Assembly (NCBI RefSeq): GCF_002479325.1
Contig: NZ_DLMO01000128.1
Coordinates: 1-24,811 of the forward strand
Direction: 5' to 3'
DNA length: 24,811 nt
DNA from: Brevundimonas sp. UBA7534
GTDB lineage: Bacteria > Pseudomonadota > Alphaproteobacteria > Caulobacterales > Caulobacteraceae
Under the pieces are notes generated by a model, which was given only the letters and a program-made list of their open reading frames with translations, was not told the origin of the DNA and did not search any database. Below, in pieces: positions 14,724 through 21,741 of the stretch. Both the position numbers and the translations under genes were made by a program. How positions within the stretch are numbered: position 1 is the first letter of the stretch; each line of letters starts with the position of its first letter.

Positions 14724-15818
14724 ATGAGGGTCTGGGCGATCGGAGCGATGGCGGCGTTGCTGACGGGCCTGTCCGCCTGCGACCGAAAGCCCGCCGAGAT
14801 CCCGGCCGAGACAACGACGCCCGCGCCCGCCGCCGCTTCAACCTCCGACCTGCCGGACAGCCCGACCCTGGCGGCCGTGAAGCGTCGCGGGCGGCTGAAT
14901 TGCGGGGTGCACCAGGGGCTGGTGGGCTTCGCCTACACCGACAATCGCGGTCAGTGGCGGGGATTCGACGTGGATTTTTGCCGGGCCATGGCGGCGGCGA
15001 TCTTCGGCGACCCGGACGCGGTGCGTTTCGTGCCCCTGACAGCGAAGGAGCGATTCGCCGCCCTGTCCAACGGCCGCGTAGACGTGCTGTGGCGCAACTC
15101 GTCCTGGACCATGAGCCGCGATGCAGGCGAGGGCTTCGTCTTCGCGGGGATCAACTATTACGACGGTCAGGGCTTCCTGGTGCGGCGGTCGCTGAACCTG
15201 GCCAGCGCGACCGAGCTGAATGGGGCGCGAGTGTGCGTCCAGAACGGATCGAACGCTCAGGCGAACGCCGACGACTTCTTCCGCTCGCGAGGAGTGGCCT
15301 ACCGGCCGGTCGTGCTGGAGACCGAGGAAGCGGCGCGCGACGCCTACGGTCGCGAGGACTGCGACGCCTTCAGCGCGGACATCTCGGCCCTGGCGGCGGC
15401 GCGGACCGTGCTGTCGAATCCGCAAGAGCACGTGATCCTGTCCGACGTCGTGTCCAAGGAGCCGTTGGGCCCGGTGGTCAAGCCCGGAGACGATCGTTGG
15501 ACTGCCGTCGTGCGATGGACGCTGAACGCCGTGATCCTGGCCGAGGAATTGGGCGTAACCCGCGAGAACGCCGAGACATTGGCGAAAGACAGCCGCGACC
15601 CGCGCGTGCGTCGGCTGCTCGGCGTCGAGGACGACTACGGCGCGATGATGGGTCTGTCCAAGACCTGGGCCCTGAACGCGATCGGCGCCACCGGAAACTA
15701 TGGTGAGATCTTCGACCGGAACCTGGGATCGCAATCGCCCCTCGACCTGGCGCGCGGATTGAACGCACAATGGAACGCGCGGCCCAGTGGGTTGATCTAC
15801 GGCTTGCCGATCCGATAA
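14724..15818 (+). CDS. AapJ-like amino-acid substrate-binding lipoprotein (SBP_bac_3)
   Basis: The 364-residue protein is a cluster 3 solute-binding protein closest to the general L-amino-acid binding protein AapJ. Family segments include RRGRLNCGVHQGLVGFAY, GFDVDFCRAMAAAIFGD, VDVLWRNSSWTMSRD and NYYDGQGFLV. The signal peptide ends in the lipobox LSAC (C19) with Asp at +2, which in enterobacteria retains lipoproteins in the inner membrane. A Thr/Pro/Ala linker (about 25-42) separates the anchor from the binding domain. AapJ itself is soluble and periplasmic, so the lipid anchor is a difference. No AapQ, AapM or AapP permease or ATPase follows; instead a DAACS symporter begins 34 bases downstream. 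It may serve an unlinked ABC permease or assist the symporter. Confidence 0.85.
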   Translation: MRVWAIGAMAALLTGLSACDRKPAEIPAETTTPAPAAASTSDLPDSPTLAAVKRRGRLNCGVHQGLVGFAYTDNRGQWRGFDVDFCRAMAAAIFGDPDAVRFVPLTAKERFAALSNGRVDVLWRNSSWTMSRDAGEGFVFAGINYYDGQGFLVRRSLNLASATELNGARVCVQNGSNAQANADDFFRSRGVAYRPVVLETEEAARDAYGREDCDAFSADISALAAARTVLSNPQEHVILSDVVSKEPLGPVVKPGDDRWTAVVRWTLNAVILAEELGVTRENAETLAKDSRDPRVRRLLGVEDDYGAMMGLSKTWALNAIGATGNYGEIFDRNLGSQSPLDLARGLNAQWNARPSGLIYGLPIR

Positions 15819-15852
15819 GGCCCGCCTCTTCGAACACGGTCCTGGGGGACAG

Positions 15853-17178
15853 ATGACGCAGACGAAACGCGGCGGGCTTCCGCTTCACTGGCTGATGCTG
15901 ATCGGCTTTGTCGTGGGCCTGGGCGCGGGCCTGTGCGTAAACCTGACGCTGGGAGGCGACGTCGCCTGGGTCCAGTGGCTAACCGCCAACATCACCGGTC
16001 CCATCGGTCAGATCTTCCTGCGTCTGCTGTTCATGATGGTGATCCCGCTGCTGTTCTCGGCGCTGGTGATCGGTGTGGCGGAGATGGGCGACCTGGCGTC
16101 GTTGGGGCGCGCGGGGCTGAAGACCCTGCTGCTGACCATCCTGATCTCGGGCATCGCCGTGGTGATCGGCCTGGGCATGGTCAATCTGCTGCAGCCCGGA
16201 CGCGGGGTCGATCCGGCCCTGGCGCAGTCGCTGCTGGAGCAGGGCCGCGCTGGCGCCGCGAACATCGTCGATAACGCCCCGACGAGCATTTCTCTGGGCG
16301 ACTTCTTCCTGGACCTGGTTCCGTCCAACGTCTTCACCGCAGCGGCGGAGAACGCAATCCTGCCCGTGATGGTGTTCGCCCTTTTCTTCGGCATCGGCCT
16401 GGTCATGGCCCGCAGCCCGGCGACGGATCGCTTGCAGGAGGTGATCCAAGGCCTGTTCGAAGTCACGATGAAGCTGATCAATCTGTTCATCAAGCTGGCC
16501 CCCCTTGCCATCGCCTGCCTGATGTTCAATCTGGCGGCCCTGTTCGGCGTCGAACTCCTGATCCGTCTGGCCGCCTATGTCGGCGTCGCCGTCGGCGCCA
16601 TGGCGATCCACATGTTCGTGGTCTATCCGCTGGTGGTGTGGCTGCTGGGCGGAATGTCGCCGATCGCCTTCTTCCGCGGCGTGCGCGAGCCAATGATCGT
16701 GGCTTTCTCGACGGCATCCTCCAACGCATCCCTGACCTTCTCGCTGCGGGCGGCTGAAGAACAGTTGCACCTGCCGCGCAAGATCGCCCGCTTCGTCCTG
16801 ACGGTGGGCGCGACGGCCAACCAGAACGGCACGGCCCTGTTCGAAGGCGTCACGGTGCTTTTCCTGGCGCAATTCTTCGGCATCGACCTGACGCTGACGC
16901 AACAGTTGATCGTCATGCTGGTTTGCATTCTGGGCGGCGTCGGCACGGCAGGGGTTCCGGCCGGTTCTCTGCCCGTCGTGGCCATGATCCTGGTGATGGT
17001 CGGCGTGCCGGCCGAGGGCATCGGCCTGATCCTGGGCGTCGACCGCTTCCTGGATATGTGCCGCACCACGCTCAACGTCACCGGGGACCTGGCGCTGGCC
17101 ACCATCGTCTCGCGCGGGGAAAGCGACGACGCGCTGGAGGACCGGCCCGATCCGGCGCCGTTCGCGCCCGCGAACTAG
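15853..17178 (+). CDS. Dicarboxylate/amino acid:cation symporter (DAACS family)
   Basis: The 441-residue inner-membrane protein has the GltPh/DctA fold: six N-terminal hydrophobic helices, then hairpin HP1 with the serine-rich AFSTASSNASL (284-294), helix 7, HP2 with AGVPAGSLP (366-374), and helix 8 with GVDRFLDMCRTTLNVTGD (395-412). In helix 8 the residues matching GltPh D394, R397, N401 and D405 are D401, R404, N408 and D412. The Arg suggests an acidic amino acid or dicarboxylate substrate. The helix 7 motif is NQNGT (323-327) instead of the usual NMDGT, altering residues that hold coupling cations. The start follows GGGGGA. The gene almost certainly shares a transcript with the binding lipoprotein 34 bases upstream. 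Exact substrate is not predictable. Confidence 0.9.
   Translation: MTQTKRGGLPLHWLMLIGFVVGLGAGLCVNLTLGGDVAWVQWLTANITGPIGQIFLRLLFMMVIPLLFSALVIGVAEMGDLASLGRAGLKTLLLTILISGIAVVIGLGMVNLLQPGRGVDPALAQSLLEQGRAGAANIVDNAPTSISLGDFFLDLVPSNVFTAAAENAILPVMVFALFFGIGLVMARSPATDRLQEVIQGLFEVTMKLINLFIKLAPLAIACLMFNLAALFGVELLIRLAAYVGVAVGAMAIHMFVVYPLVVWLLGGMSPIAFFRGVREPMIVAFSTASSNASLTFSLRAAEEQLHLPRKIARFVLTVGATANQNGTALFEGVTVLFLAQFFGIDLTLTQQLIVMLVCILGGVGTAGVPAGSLPVVAMILVMVGVPAEGIGLILGVDRFLDMCRTTLNVTGDLALATIVSRGESDDALEDRPDPAPFAPAN
17160..17175 (+). terminator. Perfect hairpin encoded in the last codons of the symporter gene
   Basis: GTTCGCG (17160-17166) and CGCGAAC (17169-17175) form a perfect dyad with CC between, ending just before the TAG stop. 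As RNA this gives a six-base stem with a GCCC loop. GACCGGC (17140-17146) and GCCGGTC (17199-17205) flank it and could form an outer stem around both gene ends. No T-run follows, so termination is a suggestion only. Confidence 0.35.
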
Positions 17179-17195
17179 GCGTCGGCGGCCTCGCC

Positions 17196-18020
17196 TCAGC
17201 CGGTCTGGACGGGCGTGTCCGCGCGCCCGCCCCATTCCGCCCAGGAGCCGTCGTAAAGCGCCGCGTCACGTCCCAGTTCGGCCAGACCCAGGTTCAGGAT
17301 GGCGGCGGTGACGCCCGAGCCGCAGCTGGTCGTGATCGGCCGATCGATGTCGATCCCGGCTTCGGCGAAGGCCCGGGCCAGGTCCGCGCCGCGCTTCATC
17401 GCGCCGTCGTCCTGCAGCAGGCGGTTGTACGGCAGGTTGATCGCGTCGGGCATATGGCCGGGCCGGACGCCAGGGCGCGGTTCGGCCGCTTCCCCGCGAA
17501 AGCGCGGTGCGCCCCGCGCGTCGATCACCTGGTCGCCTCGGGCCAGCCGGCGACGCACCGTTTCCAGGTCCGCCACGCCGTCCAGCCTCTGCGCGGGGCG
17601 AAAGCGGGCCGGGTTCGGTGCGGCCGGGCCGCTTTCGATGGGACGTCCCTGTCTGCGCCAGGCGGGCAGCCCGCCGTCCAGCACCCGCACGGACACGGCG
17701 CCCATGACCCTGAACATCCACCAGACGCGCGCGGCCGAGAACAGCCCTGCGGTGTCGTAAACGACGATGACATCCGTCTCGGACACGCCCAGGGCGCCCA
17801 CGGCTGCGGCGAAGTCGGCCGGCGCGGGCAGCATGTGGGGCAGGGGGCTGGCCGGGTCCGACACCGCTTCCAGGTCGAAGAAGACGGCGCCCGGCAGATG
17901 GGCGCGCGCGAAGTCGGCGCGTGCGTCGCGCCCGTCCAGATGCCAGCTGCCGTCGACGATGCGAAGGTCCGGCCGTCCCAGCAGCGCCGCCAGTTCGTCG
18001 GGAGAGATCAGCGGGCCCAT
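17196..18020 (-). CDS. sseA: 3-mercaptopyruvate sulfurtransferase
   Basis: The 274-residue protein has two rhodanese domains (about 5-130 and 150-268). The active-site loop is CGSGVTA with C233; CGSGVTA is the mercaptopyruvate sulfurtransferase signature, whereas thiosulfate sulfurtransferases have CRKGVT. Other segments are VDGSWHLDG, HLPGAVFFDLE, YDTAGLFSAARVWW, RPGHMPDAINLPYN and YDGSWAEWG, all typical of SseA. It transfers sulfur from 3-mercaptopyruvate to a thiol acceptor or cyanide in the cytoplasm. The ATG lies seven bases after the stop of the Cfa-like gene, so the two share an mRNA. It converges with the symporter gene, leaving 17 bases between stops. Confidence 0.92.
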   Translation of the reverse strand: MGPLISPDELAALLGRPDLRIVDGSWHLDGRDARADFARAHLPGAVFFDLEAVSDPASPLPHMLPAPADFAAAVGALGVSETDVIVVYDTAGLFSAARVWWMFRVMGAVSVRVLDGGLPAWRRQGRPIESGPAAPNPARFRPAQRLDGVADLETVRRRLARGDQVIDARGAPRFRGEAAEPRPGVRPGHMPDAINLPYNRLLQDDGAMKRGADLARAFAEAGIDIDRPITTSCGSGVTAAILNLGLAELGRDAALYDGSWAEWGGRADTPVQTG

Positions 18021-18027
18021 GCGCGCC

Positions 18028-19248
18028 TTAGGCCCGACTCAGCGCCAGTTGCACGACGTCCGTGCGGCGCGAACGGAATCCCGCCTCGCAATAGGCCAGA
18101 TAGAAGCGCCACAGACGCCGGAATCGTTCGTCGAAGCGATCCATGCGACGGATGTCGCCCCAGGCCGCCTGGAACCGCTCGTCCCAGCGCTTCAGCGTCT
18201 CGGCATAGTCCAGACCAAAACGTTCGATGGCGTCCCAGGTCAGGCCCGCCTCCGCCACGACCGGCCGCAGACGCTCCTCAGACGGCAGCATACCGCCCGG
18301 AAAGACGTATTTCTGGATGAAGTCAGTGCGCGCGTTGTACTCGTCGAACAGCGTGTCCTGAATGGTGATGATCTGCAACCCCGCCCGGCCGCCCGGCGCC
18401 AGCACCTCATGAATCGTCTCGAAATAGGCGGGCCAATATTCCTTGCCCACCGCCTCGAACATCTCGATCGAGGCGACGCGGTCGAAGCGGCCCTGAACGT
18501 CGCGATAGTCGATCATCTCGACGCGAGCGCGGTCCGCCAAGCCTGCGTTGAACAGCCGCTGACGGGCGAAGTCATGCTGTTCGCGCGAGATGGTGATCCC
18601 GGTCACGTCCGCGCCGATCTCGCGCGCCGCGAACTCGGCGAAGCCGCCCCAACCGCAGCCGATCTCCAGCACGGTCATGCCGGGCCTGAGATCCATCAGG
18701 CGCGCCAGGGCCGAATATTTGTCGCGCTGAGCCGCCTCCAGCGCCTGATCCGGCCGGGCGAAGCGCGCCGAGGAATAGGTCATGCTGGCGTCCAGCCAGG
18801 CGGCGTAGAAGGCGTTGCCCAGATCGTAGTGGGCGTGGATGTTCTTCTTGGAGCCGGCCCGGCTGTTGCGATGCCGACGGTGGGCCAGCCAGTTGACCGC
18901 CTTCATCACGACATTGCCGTCGAACAGACGCCGGATGTGGTCGTAATTATCGACCAGGGTTTCAAGCAGCGCCGCCAGTTGGGGCGTGTCCCATTCACCA
19001 GCCATATAGCCCTCGGCGAAGCCGATGTCGCCGGCGGCCAAGACGCGGCGGGCGAAGCCGTAGTCCCTGACCTCCAGCACGCCGTGCGGGCCGGGCTGGT
19101 CCCCCTGGAGCATATGCGTCTCGCCATTCGGAAGCCGCACCGTCAGCCGTCCGAAGGTCCAGTTGGCGGCCAGCAGGCGCAGAAGCATGGCGAACAGGCG
19201 CGGCGTGCGCCGGGCGACGGCTTCGATCTCTGCGGCGGCGACGCTCAT
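18028..19248 (-). CDS. Cfa-like SAM-dependent lipid methyltransferase
   Basis: The protein (406 residues from ATG 19246-19248) belongs to the cyclopropane-fatty-acyl-phospholipid synthase family, which methylates unsaturated acyl chains of membrane lipids with SAM. Seen are HYDLGNAFYAAWLD, the SAM loop LEIGCGWGG (194-202), GITISREQHDFA, MFEAVG with E265, KYVFPGGMLPS and FGLDYAETL with Y348. Two bicarbonate-site residues of E. coli Cfa are changed: C139 is Ser (YSSA, residue 160) and H266 is Ile (IITI, about residue 294). It may therefore be a relative that adds a methyl group without ring closure. Alternative starts are ATG 19266 and GTG 19290, the latter overlapping the phrB stop; ATG 19248 is preferred for the AAAGAG ahead of it. 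It lies between phrB and sseA in one tight cluster. Confidence 0.85.
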   Translation of the reverse strand: MSVAAAEIEAVARRTPRLFAMLLRLLAANWTFGRLTVRLPNGETHMLQGDQPGPHGVLEVRDYGFARRVLAAGDIGFAEGYMAGEWDTPQLAALLETLVDNYDHIRRLFDGNVVMKAVNWLAHRRHRNSRAGSKKNIHAHYDLGNAFYAAWLDASMTYSSARFARPDQALEAAQRDKYSALARLMDLRPGMTVLEIGCGWGGFAEFAAREIGADVTGITISREQHDFARQRLFNAGLADRARVEMIDYRDVQGRFDRVASIEMFEAVGKEYWPAYFETIHEVLAPGGRAGLQIITIQDTLFDEYNARTDFIQKYVFPGGMLPSEERLRPVVAEAGLTWDAIERFGLDYAETLKRWDERFQAAWGDIRRMDRFDERFRRLWRFYLAYCEAGFRSRRTDVVQLALSRA

Positions 19249-19282
19249 CGACGAACACTCTTTCATCGCGCGGGGGCGGAGG

Positions 19283-20734
19283 TCAATCACGGTTGCTGGC
19301 CTGGTCGCCGCGACCGCTGACGGCCTTCAGCGCATCCAGGGCGCGGGCGCGGGCTTCGTCATGGTCGACGATCGGCCGGGGATAGTCGCGGCCCAGGCGC
19401 ACGCCGGCGTCGCGCAGGACGTCCTCAGGCGCGGTCCAGGGCGCATGCAGCCATCTGTCGCCAAGCCGCGCCAGTTCCGGGACCCAGCGGCGGATATAGG
19501 CGCCGTCGGCGTCGAACTTCTCGCTCTGCGCGACCGGATTGAAGATTCGGAACCAGGGCGACGCATCGGCGCCCGACCCCGCGATCCACTGCCAGTTCTG
19601 GACGTTGTTGCCCGCGTCGGCGTCGACCAGCGTGTCCCAGAACCAGGCCTCGCCTTCGCGCCAGTCGATCAGCAGATGCTTGACCAGGAAGGAGGCGGCC
19701 ACCATCCGCACCCGATTGTGCATCCAGCCGGTCGTCCACAACTGACGCATCCCCGCATCGACCAGCGGATAGCCGGTGCGGCCGCGCTTCCACGCCTTCA
19801 GGGCAGCCGGCGCATGACGCCACGGCATGGCGTCGTATTCGGGCCGGAAGGCGCGGTCGGTCATATAGGGGAAGTGGTGCAGCAGATGAGCCGAGAACTC
19901 GCGCCAACCCAGTTCGGCCGCGAACTTCTCGGCCTCCGCGGCGGGGACGCGCCGGTCGGCGGCGGCCGACCGCGCCTGGGTCATGGCCCGCCAAGGGCTG
20001 ATCTCGCCCCAATGAAGATGGGGAGACAGACGGCTTGTCTCGGGCCGGCCAGGATAGTCGCGGCCTTTGGCGTATGATTTCAGACCCGTGGAAATGAAAT
20101 CTGACAGCGCATCCGAGGCGCCCGCCTCACCGGGCGTCCAATCGAATCCTTCGGACCAATCCGGTTTCGACGGATGGAGCGTCCAGTCGTCCAGGGCGTC
20201 ACCATCCACAGCCGGCGTGTCGATGCGGCGGGGACCCAGGGTGTGGCCGGGCGCCTCGATCTGCGCCAGCAGCGCCTTCAGGAAGGGCGTGAAGACCTTG
20301 TACGGCTGTCCCGAGCCGTTCATCACCCCGCCGGGGCGGGCCAGGAGCGCGCCATTGAAGCCTCGGCACTCCACGCCGTCCGACTTCAGCGCATGGGCGA
20401 TGTCGGCGTCCGTCTCGAAGGCGTCGGGCTCGAACAGACGGTTCATGAGGACGATGTCGGCGCCGGTCTGGTGCGCCAGGCGTTGCAGTTCGGCCAGGGA
20501 ATCGCCGCGCCGCAGCGCCAGGCGGCTTCCGCGTTCGCGTAAGGAGGCGTCCAGCGCGCGCAAGGACTTGTCCAGCCACCAGCGCGCGGCCGCGCCAGGC
20601 GGCCGGCCGTGGCCTTCGTCGAGGATATAGACTGGCACGATGGGACGCCCCGTCTCGGCCGCGCGGTTCAGGGCTGGGTTGTCGTGCAGCCGCAGATCGC
20701 GACGAAACCAGAGGATGACGGGCTTTGTGGCCAC
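19283..20734 (-). CDS. phrB: Deoxyribodipyrimidine photolyase (CPD photolyase, class I type)
   Basis: The 483-residue protein repairs UV-induced cyclobutane pyrimidine dimers using blue light and FAD. The N-terminal antenna domain begins ILWFRRDLRLHDNPAL. The FAD-binding C-terminal domain shows LSPHLHWGEISPW (236-248), ELGWREFSAHLLHHFP, TGYPLVDAGMRQLWTTGWMHNR (320-341, the FAD/DNA signature), WFWDTLVDADAGNN, NWQWIAGSG and RIFNPVAQSEKFD. The NWQW and preceding Trp residues fit the electron-transfer triad. The start is GTG with CGGAG about a dozen bases upstream. The 3' end reaches past alternative starts of the Cfa-like gene, so the two are probably one operon. It diverges from kdsA across 109 bases. 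A cryptochrome role cannot be excluded but the residues fit a repair enzyme. Confidence 0.94.
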   Translation of the reverse strand: MATKPVILWFRRDLRLHDNPALNRAAETGRPIVPVYILDEGHGRPPGAAARWWLDKSLRALDASLRERGSRLALRRGDSLAELQRLAHQTGADIVLMNRLFEPDAFETDADIAHALKSDGVECRGFNGALLARPGGVMNGSGQPYKVFTPFLKALLAQIEAPGHTLGPRRIDTPAVDGDALDDWTLHPSKPDWSEGFDWTPGEAGASDALSDFISTGLKSYAKGRDYPGRPETSRLSPHLHWGEISPWRAMTQARSAAADRRVPAAEAEKFAAELGWREFSAHLLHHFPYMTDRAFRPEYDAMPWRHAPAALKAWKRGRTGYPLVDAGMRQLWTTGWMHNRVRMVAASFLVKHLLIDWREGEAWFWDTLVDADAGNNVQNWQWIAGSGADASPWFRIFNPVAQSEKFDADGAYIRRWVPELARLGDRWLHAPWTAPEDVLRDAGVRLGRDYPRPIVDHDEARARALDALKAVSGRGDQASNRD

Positions 20735-20757
20735 GCGGGCGAACTCCGTGATAACTT

Positions 20758-20778
20758 GCGCTCAGTCCGAACGAGCGC
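20758..20778. promoter_or_regulatory. Dyad in the divergent phrB/kdsA region, possible operator
   Basis: GCGCTC (20758-20763) and GAGCGC (20773-20778) are perfect arms around nine bases, giving a 21-base dyad 24 bases upstream of the phrB start. It could be a regulator site or a hairpin in the phrB leader. I found no recognisable LexA box or RpoE-type -35 TGATC in this region. Confidence 0.3.
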
Positions 20779-20843
20779 CACCTGTTGGCCTCATAGACGC
20801 GGCATGGACCGCGCCCGCGAAACCAGAAAGCAAGAGAGCCGCC

Positions 20844-21722
20844 GTGAGCCGACCCAACGCCGTCATTACGTTGTCCGAAGGTCTTCGGACGCCTGTCGTC
20901 ATCGGCGGCGGCGCCCGGATCACCTTCATCGCCGGCCCGTGCCAGATGGAAAGCCGCCAGCACGCGCTGGAGACGGCCCATGCGCTGAAGGAGATCGGCG
21001 AGCGGCTGAACGTCGGCATCATCTACAAGACCAGCTTCGACAAGGCGAACCGCACCTCGGCCAGCGCCGCGCGGGGCATCGGCCTGAAGGACGCCTTGCC
21101 GATCTTCGCCGAGGTCCGGGAGGTCACCGGCCTGCCGACCCTGACCGACGTCCACTCCGAGGCCCAGTGCGGTCCGGTGGGCGAGGTGGTGGACGTGCTG
21201 CAGATTCCCGCCTTCCTCAGCCGCCAGACCGACCTGCTGCTGGCCGCCGCCGCGACCGGCAAGGCGATCAACATCAAGAAGGGCCAGTTCCTGGCCCCGT
21301 GGGACATGAAGAACGTGATCGCCAAGGTGGTCGGCGCGGGCAATCCCAACGTCATGGCCTGCGAGCGGGGCGCCAGCTTCGGCTACAACACCCTCGTCAG
21401 CGACATGCGCGCCCTGCCGGTGCTGCGCGAGATCGGCTGCCCGGTCGTGTTCGACGCGACCCACAGCGTGCAGCAGCCGGGCGGGCAGGGCACGTCCTCG
21501 GGCGGCCAGCGCGAGTTTGTGCCGGTGCTGGCCCGCGCCGCCGTCTCGGTCGGCGTCGATGCGGTGTTCATGGAGACGCACCCGGACCCGGACCACGCCC
21601 CGTCGGACGGCCCCAATATGGTGCCGCTGGACCAGTTCGAGGCGCTGGCGGCGCAGCTGATCGCCTTCGACGACCTGGCCATCCAGACCGGCGCCAAGGG
21701 GCCGGTGGCGCTGGCGGCCTGA
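20844..21722 (+). CDS. kdsA: 3-deoxy-8-phosphooctulonate synthase (Kdo-8-phosphate synthase)
   Basis: KdsA condenses phosphoenolpyruvate with arabinose 5-phosphate to Kdo-8-phosphate, the first committed step of Kdo synthesis for LPS. The 292-residue product shows FIAGPCQMES (28-37), YKTSFDKANRTS, TLTDVHSEAQ, VLQIPAFLSRQTDLL, NIKKGQFLAPWDM, CERGASFGYN, FDATHSVQQPGG and METHPDPDHAPSDGPN. C33 in GPCQ marks the metal-dependent class, in which Cys, His, Glu and Asp bind the metal; E. coli KdsA has Asn there and needs no metal. The GTG start at 20844 is chosen because it gives the family's length; longer readings run into the divergent phrB. hldE follows after 19 bases. Confidence 0.95.
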   Translation: MSRPNAVITLSEGLRTPVVIGGGARITFIAGPCQMESRQHALETAHALKEIGERLNVGIIYKTSFDKANRTSASAARGIGLKDALPIFAEVREVTGLPTLTDVHSEAQCGPVGEVVDVLQIPAFLSRQTDLLLAAAATGKAINIKKGQFLAPWDMKNVIAKVVGAGNPNVMACERGASFGYNTLVSDMRALPVLREIGCPVVFDATHSVQQPGGQGTSSGGQREFVPVLARAAVSVGVDAVFMETHPDPDHAPSDGPNMVPLDQFEALAAQLIAFDDLAIQTGAKGPVALAA

Positions 21723-21741
21723 ATCCTCTAGGCCGGGCGGC

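Noticed and set aside
20640..20843. Longer kdsA reading from 20640
   Set aside because: The extra 68 residues overlap the start of phrB on the other strand and are not part of the KdsA fold.
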